A stretch of 64,000 nucleotides of DNA, taken from the NCBI RefSeq assembly GCF_026004055.1, contig NZ_BPIJ01000002.1, forward strand, positions 311,803 to 375,802, in the 5' to 3' direction. Source of the stretch: Meiothermus sp. (GTDB taxonomy: Bacteria > Deinococcota > Deinococci > Deinococcales > Thermaceae). The translations under genes and the position numbers were made by a program. Within the stretch, counting starts at the first letter, position 1, and each line of letters begins with the position of its first letter. This document shows positions 33,394 to 43,127 of the stretch, one piece after another. The notes under the pieces were generated by a model that had not been told where the DNA came from, searched no databases, and saw only the letters and a program-made list of their open reading frames with translations.

Positions 33394-33615
33394 CTATCGA
33401 AACCAACGTAGGAGCAGGTTGAAGAGCAGGCTCAGCCCCAGACTGACCAATACCATCGAGGTAAGGGGAAAGTAGAAGCGAAACCCCTCGCGCTCGATGC
33501 GAATATCCCCCGGCAGGCGGCCAAACCAGCCCAGAAGCCAGGGGGCATACAACCAAACCAGCCCCAGGGCCACCAGCAAAAAGCCCAGCACCAACAAAAA
33601 GCGCCCGACTTCCAC
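33394..33615 (-). CDS. DUF2905 family small membrane protein
   Basis: The 73-residue protein has two membrane helices with the conserved connecting loop FGRLPGDIRIEREGFRFYFP, the DUF2905 signature. The function is unknown. The GTG start lies three bases after the era stop, so the two are co-transcribed. Confidence 0.88.
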   Translation of the reverse strand: MEVGRFLLVLGFLLVALGLVWLYAPWLLGWFGRLPGDIRIEREGFRFYFPLTSMVLVSLGLSLLFNLLLRWFR

Positions 33616-33618
33616 AGT

Positions 33619-34515
33619 TCAATGGTAGCCCAGCTCGCGCAGGGCTTCGGGGTCTTTGCGCCAGTTGGGGTACACCCTGACCTGCAAGTCCAGGTAGACC
33701 TTGCGGCCCAGGAAGACCTCGAGCTGCTTTCGTGCGGCTGCCCCAATCTCCCGCAGCATCCGCCCTCCCGAGCCAATCAGGATGGGCTTGTGGTTCTCGC
33801 GCTCGACGTAGATGTTGACCTGAATATAGAACATGCCGTTGTCCCGGAGCTCAAATTCCTCGGTCTTGGTGGCAATGGAGTAGGGAATCTCCTCCTTGAG
33901 CCGCTTCATGGCTTCCTCGCGCACAATCTCGGCGGCCCATTCCTCGGGGGTCTGATCGCCTTTGGCGTAGTCTTCGGGGAAGAAGAAGGGGCCTTCGGGC
34001 AAGAGGGCCAGCACCTCGTCGCGCAGGGCTTTGGCGTCGCGTTCGTTCTGGGCCGAGATCATGCGGGTTTCCAGCCCCGGCAGCAGTTCGGCATAGGCTT
34101 GCAGGGCGGCCTCGGGGTACTTGGCGGCATCGGCCTTGTTGCCCACCAGCAAAATGGGCACCTGGCCCTTGAGGGGGCGCAAGGCCCGCGCCACCAGCTC
34201 ATCCTCGTGGGTGGGAGGGTGGCGCAAGTCCACCAGCCAGAGCACCACGTTGACCTCGGCCAGGGCATCGGTAATCTGGCGGATCATGTACTCGCTTAGG
34301 GCATCGGCGGCCTCGTGCCAGCCCGGCGTGTCCACAAACACAATCTGGCGGTTGCCCTCGGTATGGATGCCGCGCACCCGCTTACGGGTGGTCTGGGGCT
34401 TAGGGCTGATGGGGGCGATCTTGACGCCCAGCATGGAGTTGACCAGAGTGGACTTGCCCACATTGGGCTTGCCCACCACGGCCACAAATCCGGAATAGGT
34501 GGTTCCTTCAGTCAC
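33619..34515 (-). CDS. era: GTPase Era
   Basis: Era binds the 3' end of 16S rRNA and assists 30S maturation. The 298-residue protein has G1 GKPNVGKST, G3 DTPGW, G4 NKAD and G5 SAQ, followed by the C-terminal KH domain with HKPILIGSGGRMLREIGAAA. The start is GTG at 34515. TATACT ends six bases upstream with no Shine-Dalgarno sequence, indicating a leaderless message. It is divergent from dprA. Confidence 0.96.
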   Translation of the reverse strand: MTEGTTYSGFVAVVGKPNVGKSTLVNSMLGVKIAPISPKPQTTRKRVRGIHTEGNRQIVFVDTPGWHEAADALSEYMIRQITDALAEVNVVLWLVDLRHPPTHEDELVARALRPLKGQVPILLVGNKADAAKYPEAALQAYAELLPGLETRMISAQNERDAKALRDEVLALLPEGPFFFPEDYAKGDQTPEEWAAEIVREEAMKRLKEEIPYSIATKTEEFELRDNGMFYIQVNIYVERENHKPILIGSGGRMLREIGAAARKQLEVFLGRKVYLDLQVRVYPNWRKDPEALRELGYH

Positions 34516-34521
34516 CGCTTT

Positions 34522-34527
34522 AGTATA
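34522..34527 (-). promoter_or_regulatory. Leaderless -10 box of era
   Basis: TATACT, then AAAGCG, then the GTG start gives a six-base spacing. No -35 element was recognised. Confidence 0.55.
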
Positions 34528-34572
34528 GATGAACCTCGAGGCCCTCCCTCATCCGCTATCCTGATTCGAGCT

Positions 34573-35586
34573 ATGCCCGACCCATTGGCCCTTGCACTCA
34601 CCCCCCAGATTGGCCCCAGCCGCCTGCAACAAGCCCTTAGCACCGACCTCAGCATCGAGGCCGTGTCCGAGGTGCTGGGCAAGGAAATTGCCGCCGCCTA
34701 TACCCAAACCCTCAAAGAAGGCCTGGCCGAAAAAGAGCGCGAACAGGCAGCCAAGCTGGGCCTGCGGCTGATTGGGCTTTGGGAAGATGGCTACCCCGAG
34801 GGGTTGCGGCATCTGGACAGCCCGCCCATGGTGTTGTACCTGAAAGGCGAACTTCCCCCCTCCAAGCCCAACATCGGCATTGTGGGCACCCGCAAGGCCA
34901 GTCCCTGGGCGATCGCCTGGACGCACAAAGTGGCGCGCGAACTGGCCGAGGCCGGGGTGGGCATCATCTCGGGGCTGGCCCTGGGGATTGATGCCGCCTC
35001 GCACCAGGGCGCCCTGGAAGGGGGCGGCTACACCCTGGGGGTGCTGGGCAGCGCCATGGATCGCTTCTATCCCCCCCAGAACCGCGCCCTGGCTGAAAAG
35101 ATGCACGTGCTCTCGGAGTTTCCGCTGGGCACCCCGCCACAAGCGGGCTTGTTTCCCCGGCGTAACCGTATTGTGGCCGCTTTGTCCAAAGCCGTGCTGG
35201 TGGTGGAGGCCGGGGAGAAAAGCGGCAGCCTGATTACCGCCCGGTTTGCGGCAGAACTGGGCCGCGACGTGCTGGCCGTACCGGGCCGCCCCGGCGATGC
35301 TTTCTCGCTGGGCTGCAACCGGCTGATTCAGGACGGGGCCGGGCTGGTGATGAATACCGGGGATGTGCTGAACGCGCTGGGGGTACGGGCCCCACAAAAG
35401 CAATCGTTGCAGCTCGCGGGCCCCGAGGCCCAGGTCTACCGGACCTTGCTCGAGCTCTCCGAGGCCCTGCCCGACGACCTCGCCCAGACCACCGGCCTCC
35501 CCGCCCACGAGACCCTCTCGGTGCTGATGCTGCTCGAGCTCAAGGGCCTGGTGCAGAGCAGTGCAGGACGCTACCGCCCGATCTGA
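34573..35586 (+). CDS. dprA: DNA processing protein DprA
   Basis: DprA binds incoming single strands and loads RecA during natural transformation. The 337-residue protein has the extended Rossmann fold with NIGIVGTRKASPWA, GIISGLALGIDAASHQGAL, GVLGSAMDRFYP and KSGSLITARFAAELGRDV, and a C-terminal winged-helix-like region (LPDDLAQTTGLPAHETLSVLMLLELKG). The start ATG is chosen where homology begins; the frame upstream runs through era. TATCCT lies ten bases before it. The gene fits the minor pilin operon 2 kb away as part of a competence programme. Confidence 0.95.
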   Translation: MPDPLALALTPQIGPSRLQQALSTDLSIEAVSEVLGKEIAAAYTQTLKEGLAEKEREQAAKLGLRLIGLWEDGYPEGLRHLDSPPMVLYLKGELPPSKPNIGIVGTRKASPWAIAWTHKVARELAEAGVGIISGLALGIDAASHQGALEGGGYTLGVLGSAMDRFYPPQNRALAEKMHVLSEFPLGTPPQAGLFPRRNRIVAALSKAVLVVEAGEKSGSLITARFAAELGRDVLAVPGRPGDAFSLGCNRLIQDGAGLVMNTGDVLNALGVRAPQKQSLQLAGPEAQVYRTLLELSEALPDDLAQTTGLPAHETLSVLMLLELKGLVQSSAGRYRPI

Positions 35587-35644
35587 TGGGCTTTAGTTGA
35601 TCCAGGGCAGTTGGCCTATCGCTTCTCTTTAGCCACTGACGGAG

Positions 35645-35672
35645 CCCTGTTCCCTGACCCCTGGCCCTTTCT
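35645..35672. repeat. Degenerate heptanucleotide tandem array
   Basis: Sevens read CCCTGTT, CCCTGAC, CCCTGGC, CCTTTCT. The array ends two bases before the stop codon of the convergent secreted-protein gene. Confidence 0.6.
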
Positions 35673-35673
35673 C

Positions 35674-36441
35674 TTACGGAAACGCCCTGACCGAAGACCA
35701 GACCAGCCCCTGGGCCCCCACCGAGCCCATCAGCTCGTACCAGCCGGGCTTGAGCCCCGGCGGAATGGGAAAGCTGGCCGGAAGGGCCCGGAACTTGTTG
35801 CCATCGAAGTAGGCCACCACCCGCACCTGGGGTTGTTCGCCGGCGGCTCGCAGGGCCAGGAAGGGATCTAAGCGGTTATTGGAAAGCCAGGCGCTCACAT
35901 GCTGGTACTGCGAGGCTCCCACCAGACTGGCGGGGCCTTGATAGAAAGCCCAGGGCACGGGGCTGTGCAGCTTGACTTCGGTAGCCACAAACACCTCACC
36001 CTCCCAAACCCCGATGGCCTCGAGCCACATACCCGGAATGGCCAGGCTCAGCCAGGGAGAGTTGCTCTGAATGCGCACATTCCCCGAGATGACCTGACCG
36101 GCGGCACTTACCGTCACCTGGCCCATGTAGCTGCGAGGCTGGCGGGCACTCGAGGGGTTGGGGTTGGCGTTTGAGTTCGGATTGGGGCTTGGGTTATCGC
36201 TGCTCTTGTGACCACCGCCCGAACCGCTGTTCCCACTGTTTCCATTACCGCCGCTGTTCCCACCCCCGTTGCCATTCCCATTACCGTTGCCGTTCCCATT
36301 GCCGTTGCCGCGCTGCACCAGCACAGGCCCATCGGGCGCAAGGTCGGGCTGACCGCTGACCGGAAACCTTGCAGCCAGCACCGGGGGGACAGCCAACATC
36401 AGGGCCATCCACAGCCAAAACACCAAGCGGAGACTACCCAC
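35674..36441 (-). CDS. Secreted Asn-Gly-repeat protein
   Basis: The 255-residue protein has a Sec signal peptide (LVFWLWMALMLAVPPVLAA). Then comes a low-complexity stretch at about residues 45-95: repeated Asn-Gly dipeptides, a Gly/Ser/Asn section, and Pro-Asn repeats. The rest is a beta-rich domain containing RSYMGQVTVSAAGQVISGNVRI and later WYELMGSV. It resembles the DUF5666-type small beta-barrels found in exported proteins, with low certainty. The GTG start overlaps the histidine-kinase stop by 8 bp, so it is the third gene of the two-component operon and perhaps its sensor partner or output. Confidence 0.75.
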   Translation of the reverse strand: MGSLRLVFWLWMALMLAVPPVLAARFPVSGQPDLAPDGPVLVQRGNGNGNGNGNGNGNGGGNSGGNGNSGNSGSGGGHKSSDNPSPNPNSNANPNPSSARQPRSYMGQVTVSAAGQVISGNVRIQSNSPWLSLAIPGMWLEAIGVWEGEVFVATEVKLHSPVPWAFYQGPASLVGASQYQHVSAWLSNNRLDPFLALRAAGEQPQVRVVAYFDGNKFRALPASFPIPPGLKPGWYELMGSVGAQGLVWSSVRAFP

Positions 36442-37762
36442 GCTTCACCTCGAGCCTGGGCAGGCTCAGGATGGCCTCGAGGCCACCCCCCGCCCGGTTG
36501 CGAAACTCGAGCCTGCCCCCCAGCAGGGTCGTGATGTGCCGTACCAGGGCCAGCCCCAGCCCCATCCCCTCCACCCTGGGCTGCAACCGAAGGAAGGGAT
36601 TGCCCAGGCGCGACAGGTCTTCTTCCCGCACACCGGGCCCCCGGTCGAGGATGTGGATATGGATCATGGCCTCCTGTCTGACCTCAACCTGTACGGTCTG
36701 CGAGCTAAACTTGAGCGCATTGCCTAGCAGGTTGCCCAAGGCCTGCTGCAATAGCTCTTCATAGCCCAGCACCCAGGCCTCCAGGTCTCCCTCCAGGGTA
36801 ATACGCGAGCGCTCTTCGGGGGTTAGGTGCTGCGCCACCGAGCGTAGCGTCTGGCCTACCTCCACCGGCTGGGGGTCTTTTTGGGGGCTACGGGTCAGGG
36901 CCAGCAAGCCCGCCAGCAGACGCTCCAGGCGCTCCAGACTTGCCTTGATGGGCGGGAGCGATTCCTGGGGGGAAAGCAGCCCTTGCTCCAGGGCTTCTAC
37001 CTGCACCCGCAGGGTCGCCAAGGGGGTACGCAGCTCGTGGGAGGTATACCGGGCAAAATTGCGCTCCCGTTCCAGAAACCCCTCCACCGCCTGGGTCATG
37101 CGGTTAAAGCTTTCGGCCAGGTCGGACAACTCGTCCTGGCCTGGCGGCACCGGAACCGGCTTGGGAAAGCGCTGCTGGGCGATGGCATGGGCTGCTTCGG
37201 TCAGATGTCGCACAGGGCGCATCAGATAGCCAAACAGCAGGTAGGCCGCCATCAGGGCCAGCAGCAGGGAGAGCGGCAGGGCCAGCAGTTCGGTGCGCCA
37301 GAAAGCCTGGAGGGCCTCGTTTTGGGTGCGGGTCTCGAGGGCGGCTTGCAGTACGAAGCCCTCCTTCAGCGCTCGTTCCGTTTTGAGCCAGCCCGCGGCC
37401 TCGGTGGGAAAGCGCCCGCCAATTTCGAGGAACACCTGCTCGGCCCGCATCACCCGGAACCGGCTACTGCCCAGTTCGACCAGCCTGGGCAGGCGGCCTG
37501 GGTCGAGCCGGGCCTGCTCGGGGCCAATCACCAGGGCCTGTTCCACCGCATTGGTCACGGACTCCAAATCCTGACGGGCTTCGCGGCTCAAGGTGTCCTG
37601 AAAGCGCACAAACCCCAGCCCCCCCACCAGCAAGGCCGCGAGCACCACCACCGCCGACAAGCTGAGCATCAAGCGGCTACGAAACCCACCCAGCAGCCCC
37701 CACGTGGGCTTGGGCAGGGCCATCGGGGTGGCTTGGACGGTTTTGCGCCGCAGCACGCGCAT
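36434..37762 (-). CDS. Sensor histidine kinase
   Basis: The 442-residue membrane kinase has one membrane helix at about residues 30-52 and a second at 160-181, enclosing a roughly 105-residue extracytoplasmic sensor region. A HAMP linker follows (MRPVRHLTEAAHAIAQ). The phospho-acceptor is His242 in YTSHELRTPLATL. N box NLLGNALKFSS, G1 DRGPGVREEDL and G2 GMGLGLALVRHI complete the ATPase domain. Its partner regulator is encoded three bases upstream and the secreted Asn-Gly-rich protein downstream. The signal is unknown. Confidence 0.93.
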   Translation of the reverse strand: MRVLRRKTVQATPMALPKPTWGLLGGFRSRLMLSLSAVVVLAALLVGGLGFVRFQDTLSREARQDLESVTNAVEQALVIGPEQARLDPGRLPRLVELGSSRFRVMRAEQVFLEIGGRFPTEAAGWLKTERALKEGFVLQAALETRTQNEALQAFWRTELLALPLSLLLALMAAYLLFGYLMRPVRHLTEAAHAIAQQRFPKPVPVPPGQDELSDLAESFNRMTQAVEGFLERERNFARYTSHELRTPLATLRVQVEALEQGLLSPQESLPPIKASLERLERLLAGLLALTRSPQKDPQPVEVGQTLRSVAQHLTPEERSRITLEGDLEAWVLGYEELLQQALGNLLGNALKFSSQTVQVEVRQEAMIHIHILDRGPGVREEDLSRLGNPFLRLQPRVEGMGLGLALVRHITTLLGGRLEFRNRAGGGLEAILSLPRLEVKRG

Positions 37763-37765
37763 CGG

Positions 37766-38422
37766 TCAGACTCCCAGAATATAGCCCCCCGGCAGGGTGG
37801 CAATTACATTCTCCCCCAACTTCTCCCGCAAACGATGTACATATACCCGCAGAATCCGGTGGCCCGACTCGGTGTTGGGAAAGATCTTCTCCAGCAGCTC
37901 GTCCACCTCAAAGACCCGCTCGGGGTGCAAAGCCAGGCGCTCCAGCAGGGCAAACTCCTTATCGGAGAGTGAAACCAGCCGCTGGTTCCAGTACACCTTG
38001 CGGCTGGCAAACTCTACCCGCAGGGGGCCGCGCTCGAGTACCGTCTGGCGGGTAGTACCCCCCCGCCGCAGCAGGGCCCGCACCCGCGCCAAGAATTCCT
38101 CGAGGGAAAAGGGCTTGACCAGGTAGTCGTCGCCCCCCAAATCCAGCCCCAAAACCCGGTCTTCTACCGCATCGCGGGCGGTAAGAAACAAAATGGCCCC
38201 GCCAAACCCCCCCTGGCGGAGCCGCTGGGCCAGACGAAACCCCGCATCGTCCCCCTCTGGGAGCATCACATCCAGGGCAATGAGGTCGGGCTCGTGCTCG
38301 TCTACCAGCTTCTGGGCTTGGGCGGTGTTATCGATCCATTCCACCTCGTAGCGTTCGCGTCGCAGCAGGACTATCAGGGGCCCTGCCAGACCGGCTTCGT
38401 CCTCTACCAGTAAAATCCGCAT
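37766..38422 (-). CDS. OmpR/PhoB-type response regulator
   Basis: The 218-residue regulator has a receiver domain with phospho-acceptor Asp51, Thr81 and Lys103 (FLTARDAVEDRV and LVKPFS). The C-terminal winged helix (PLRVEFASRKVYWNQRLVSL to VYVHRLREKLGENVI) binds DNA. The start at 38422 is set by AAGGA six bases upstream; 34 further codons upstream are unlike a receiver domain. It is the first gene of the operon regulator-kinase-secreted protein, whose own promoter it may control. Confidence 0.94.
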   Translation of the reverse strand: MRILLVEDEAGLAGPLIVLLRRERYEVEWIDNTAQAQKLVDEHEPDLIALDVMLPEGDDAGFRLAQRLRQGGFGGAILFLTARDAVEDRVLGLDLGGDDYLVKPFSLEEFLARVRALLRRGGTTRQTVLERGPLRVEFASRKVYWNQRLVSLSDKEFALLERLALHPERVFEVDELLEKIFPNTESGHRILRVYVHRLREKLGENVIATLPGGYILGV

Positions 38423-38568
38423 GTTTGATCCTTTGATTCTATACGCTTGTGTCGGCAGGAGGGTTGGGTCGTGGCCCACCCCAGCCTCTAACCTTTTGGA
38501 CTGCATTAATAAGCCTAGAACCAAGTGGTAAACGGGATATTAACAAACCGGAAGAGGGTTTGGTGCTG

Positions 38569-39657
<1,089 letters not shown>

Positions 39658-39743
39658 TTACTACCTAAAGCCTTGAGACCCCAGCACTGCGATATTGGCT
39701 CGAGCCTCACGCCTTCAAAAGAACTGCTTCACCAACCACAAGC

Positions 39744-40772
39744 CTAAAGACGGCTTGCCAAAACTTCCTGCGGCGAAACCCTTTTAGGCTCGCGGAACTC
39801 GATATCTTCCCACTCCCCTTCCTCTATAACCTCGAGGCCGGGGTTCTGCCGACGGAAATAGGCCACCACCTCCTGTACCAGGTCGTCCGGGGTCGAGGCC
39901 GCCGAGGTGATGCCCAAAGAGCGCACCCCCTCGAGCCACTCCGGACGTATGTCCTGCACGGTGTTGATGCGCTCGGCCCGGCCTACCAGGCTCTGGGCCA
40001 GCTCCAATAGACGCATTCCATTGGAGGAGGCCAGGCTGGTCAGCACCAGAAACAGATCCACCTGGGGCGCAATCTGCTTGACGGCATCCTGACGGTTCTT
40101 GGTGGCATAGCACAGGTCGTGGCGGCTGGGAACCACCAGCCTGGGGAAGCGCCGCTTGAGGATGTCTATGGTGGCTAGGGTATCGTCCACCGAGAGGGTG
40201 GTCTGGGTCAGCACCACCACCTTTTCGGGGTCGGGCACCTCGACCGTGCGGGGGTCGGCCAGGCGGGGGTCGCGCCCCACGTGGGTATGGACGGCCACCA
40301 GGAGGGTGTTCTCCGGGGCCTCGCCACGGGTGCCCTTGATCTCCTGGTGGTCGGCGGAGTCGCCAATCAGCAAGATGGTGTAGCCCTCCCGGGCATAGCG
40401 CTTGGCCTCGCTATGCACCTTGGTGACCAGGGGGCAGGTGGCATCAATCTGGTACAGGTTGCGCTCGGCTGCTTCGGTACGCAGCCAGGGCGGAATTCCG
40501 TGGGCCGAGAAGACCACCGTTTCGTTCAGTTTCTTGCCCGCCTTTGCCAGCTCGGTGCGCAGTTGCTCCACTTCGGCTAGGTCTTCGACAAAGTGAACCC
40601 CGTGCTGTTCTTGCAGACGTTTGACGACCACATCGTTGTGGACGATGGCGTGGTAAACCACCAGCTCCCCTTCGTCGCGCAATTCTCGAGCCGCCTTTTC
40701 CACGGCCTCGATAGCCATCACCACCCCGGCACAAAAACCCCTGGGTTTGGCCAGATAGACTCGCTCCACCAT
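39744..40772 (-). CDS. ispH: 4-hydroxy-3-methylbut-2-enyl diphosphate reductase
   Basis: IspH (LytB) is the last enzyme of the methylerythritol phosphate pathway to isoprenoids and uses a [4Fe-4S] cluster. Three conserved cysteines are present: Cys14 in GFCAGV, Cys113 in [11 protein letters not shown] and Cys221 in [11 protein letters not shown]. The 342-residue length is normal for this phylum. The frame is open 14 codons upstream, but TATGGT (40780-40785) lies seven bases before the ATG at 40772, which suggests a leaderless start there. Confidence 0.95.
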   Translation of the reverse strand: MVERVYLAKPRGFCAGVVMAIEAVEKAARELRDEGELVVYHAIVHNDVVVKRLQEQHGVHFVEDLAEVEQLRTELAKAGKKLNETVVFSAHGIPPWLRTEAAERNLYQIDATCPLVTKVHSEAKRYAREGYTILLIGDSADHQEIKGTRGEAPENTLLVAVHTHVGRDPRLADPRTVEVPDPEKVVVLTQTTLSVDDTLATIDILKRRFPRLVVPSRHDLCYATKNRQDAVKQIAPQVDLFLVLTSLASSNGMRLLELAQSLVGRAERINTVQDIRPEWLEGVRSLGITSAASTPDDLVQEVVAYFRRQNPGLEVIEEGEWEDIEFREPKRVSPQEVLASRL

Positions 40773-40779
40773 ACCAAGC

Positions 40780-40785
40780 ACCATA
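40780..40785 (-). promoter_or_regulatory. Leaderless -10 box of ispH
   Basis: TATGGT is followed by GCTTGGT and the ATG. The overlap of this box with the upstream in-frame codons is why the downstream ATG was chosen. Confidence 0.45.
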
Positions 40786-40947
40786 GCATAGGACAGTCTG
40801 CGGCTGTGTAACACTCGATCCGGTCAACCCATCGGCGAAGAGTGCGCAGCGCTAAGTACCCCCACGGGAAGCTTTACCTTTGAGATCGGCTCAACACCTA
40901 ACAAAATCCTTCATCAACGGCACAAACAAGTGCTTCTTGAGGGAAAA

Positions 40948-41341
40948 TCAAAAAGATTCTTAGTGGACTGGTAACAAAATACGCAGTATGGGGTTTAGCC
41001 TTCAGAACGCGCCGTGTCTCGTAAACCTGGGCCTTCGGTGCCTTGCCTGTACGGTCATGCAAAAAGCACCCCACCCCGCTTCGCCCCTTCCCTCCCCTAC
41101 TGCGTAGGGGAGGCCAGGTGGGGTGGCTGACCTGGCCCTTCACGCAGCGGATTTGGGGCCTTGCCTGATACCCTCCCCCACCCTCCCTACGCGGTAGGGA
41201 GGGCGTTTTTAGGCCATCTCGGGGGCCGAAGTGGGATGGAATCTCTACAACGATGTATTCGGTGTGCGGTACAAAACTTCGGAAATTTAGTTACCAGACC
41301 ACTTAGTCCCCGATGGCTCGATATTTGTGAAGAGCGCTCTG
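40948..41341 (+). mobile_element. Partial family C element interrupted by A5 (copy C4)
   Basis: Left of A5 the bases AAAAAGATTCTTAG match the interior of C. Right of A5, CTTAGTCCCCGATGG leads to the terminus TGTGAAGAGCGCTCT (ending about 41340). The left terminus is missing or diverged. No family B copy is present, so this is a C+A stage. Confidence 0.7.
40964..41301 (-). mobile_element. Family A MITE, reversed full copy (A5)
   Basis: This 338-bp copy runs in the opposite orientation to A2. Its termini are TGGACTGGTAAC and GTTACCAGACCA. The flanks are CTTAG on both sides, matching the empty C3 sequence ATTCTTAGTCCCC and so showing a target duplication. Confidence 0.88.
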
Positions 41342-41370
41342 TATCAATATGCTTCATGAACCAGCGCCTC

Positions 41371-41547
41371 GTCATTGCGAGGAGGCCTAAAGCCGACGAA
41401 GCAATCCAGAAAGTCTTGTGTAGGCTGGCCAGAGCAGAGATTCTGTCGCGTCTCCCACGAATACCCGGTACAGCAAAGTTCGCTGTGCCGGGTATTCGTG
41501 GGAGTTCGTTCTGGATTGCTTCGCATCCTGCGGATGCTCGCAATGAC
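41371..41547 (-). repeat. Family D palindromic repeat (copy D2)
   Basis: This 177-bp copy, reversed relative to D1, is bounded by GTCATTGCGAG and CTCGCAATGAC. The centre is a long nearly perfect hairpin with arms CTCCCACGAATACCCGG and its complement. It lies 33 bp beyond the stop of the carboxypeptidase gene and could act as its transcript-end structure. Confidence 0.8.
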
Positions 41548-41580
41548 GGGAGAAGGCCGGCGTCACATACTTTCAGAGCA

Positions 41581-43086
41581 CTAGAGGCCATAAAGCGCAC
41601 TGAATTTACTCTGCAGGTACTGGGTCAGGTAGGCCGGGTTGAGGTCTTGGCCGGTCACCTGCCGAAGGAGCTCGCGGGGCCAGTAGCGGCTGCCTTGGTG
41701 GTGAATTTTTTCGCGGGTCCAGTTTAGCAAAGGGGCAAACTCCCCCCGCTCAAACTGGGCCTCCAAGGGTCCCAGGTCTTTTTGGGCTTGTGCAAACAAC
41801 TGCGCCCCGTAGAGGTTGCCCAGGGTATAGGTGGGGAAGTAGCCAATCAGGCCCGCCGACCAGTGCACGTCCTGCATCAGCCCATCCCCTATCTGGGGCG
41901 GGCGAACCCCCAGGTACTGCTGGTACTTGGCGTCCCAGGCCTCGGGCGCGTCTTCTAGGTCTAGCTCGCCGCGCAGCAGGGCCAGCTCGAGCTCAAAGCG
42001 GATCAGGATGTGCAGGTTGTAGGTCACCTCGTCGGCCTCCACCCGGATTAGGCTGGGCTCGACGGCGTTGATGGCAAAGTGGAAGTCCTCCAGCCGCACA
42101 TCCCGCAGGGCCTCGAAGTAGTGCAGGGCCCGGGGCCAGAAGTAGCGCCAGAAGCCCAGGCTGCGGCCCACCAGGTTCTCCCAGGTGCGGCTTTGCGACT
42201 CGTGGATGCCCAGCGAGATTTCGCTCCCCATGGGGGTACCGAAGTGTTCGGGCAACAGCCCCTGCCCGTAGAGGCCGTGCCCCATCTCGTGCACGATGCT
42301 GAAGAAGCCCGCGTTGAAGTAGTCCGGGTAGTAGCGGGTGGTGAGGCGCACATCCCCGGGGCCGATGCCCTGCATAAAGGGGTGGGCCACCACATCCAGC
42401 CGGCCGGCCTCGAGGTCAAACCCCAGCCGGACGATCACCTCCTTGCCGAAGGCCTCCTGGGCGGGGATGGGGAAGTGGCGGCGGAGGATGGCGGTATCGG
42501 GGCGACGACCGCTGCCCTGAATGCGCCTTAGAAGGGCCACGCTGGCCTCGCCCACCTGCTTGAAGATGGGCTCGAGCTGGGCGGCGGTGGCCCCCGGCTC
42601 GTACTGGTCGAGCAATGCGTCGTAGGGCTCCTCTTTGTAGCCCAGCGCATCGGCGAGTTCACGGGTCAGGACAAAAATCCGCTTCAGAATGGGCCGGAAA
42701 CCCTCCCAGTCGTTCTTGGGGCGTGCCTCTTCCCAGAGGGCCTCGCCCTCGCTGGTGGCCTGGGCCAGCTCCACCGCCAGCCGCTCGGGGATGCGGGTGG
42801 CGCGGTCGAAAGCCCGCCGCCACTCCCGCACGTTGACCGCCTCCACCGAGGCGGGCTGAAGCCAGCTCGAGCCCTCGAGGATGGCCAGCCTCTCCCCTAT
42901 TCGGGGGTCGGTGGCCCGCTGGTGCAGCAGCTTGGCCAGCGCAGCCTGCATCCGGGCCCGGTGCGGGTGGCCCTTCCTGGGGGTGTAGGCGGCCTGATCC
43001 CAGGCGGCCAGCTTGGCGAAGGACTCGAGGTAAGCACTCTCCCGGCTATGCTCCAAAAGCCACTGGTACGCTTCTTGGGCGGTCAT
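41581..43086 (-). CDS. M32 metallocarboxypeptidase (Taq type)
   Basis: The 501-residue zinc carboxypeptidase removes C-terminal residues. Zinc ligands and catalytic Glu are in [12 protein letters not shown] (HEMGH at 266-270), with the third ligand Glu296 in [12 protein letters not shown]. Length and sequence match Thermus aquaticus carboxypeptidase, the family founder. TATGAT lies eight bases before the ATG, overlapping GGGCAGGT, so either leaderless or SD-led initiation is possible. It is followed by repeat D2. Confidence 0.95.
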   Translation of the reverse strand: MTAQEAYQWLLEHSRESAYLESFAKLAAWDQAAYTPRKGHPHRARMQAALAKLLHQRATDPRIGERLAILEGSSWLQPASVEAVNVREWRRAFDRATRIPERLAVELAQATSEGEALWEEARPKNDWEGFRPILKRIFVLTRELADALGYKEEPYDALLDQYEPGATAAQLEPIFKQVGEASVALLRRIQGSGRRPDTAILRRHFPIPAQEAFGKEVIVRLGFDLEAGRLDVVAHPFMQGIGPGDVRLTTRYYPDYFNAGFFSIVHEMGHGLYGQGLLPEHFGTPMGSEISLGIHESQSRTWENLVGRSLGFWRYFWPRALHYFEALRDVRLEDFHFAINAVEPSLIRVEADEVTYNLHILIRFELELALLRGELDLEDAPEAWDAKYQQYLGVRPPQIGDGLMQDVHWSAGLIGYFPTYTLGNLYGAQLFAQAQKDLGPLEAQFERGEFAPLLNWTREKIHHQGSRYWPRELLRQVTGQDLNPAYLTQYLQSKFSALYGL

Positions 43087-43127
43087 ACCTGCCCATCATA
43101 GCTACCCCGGGCGGTTTTGCCAGCCCG

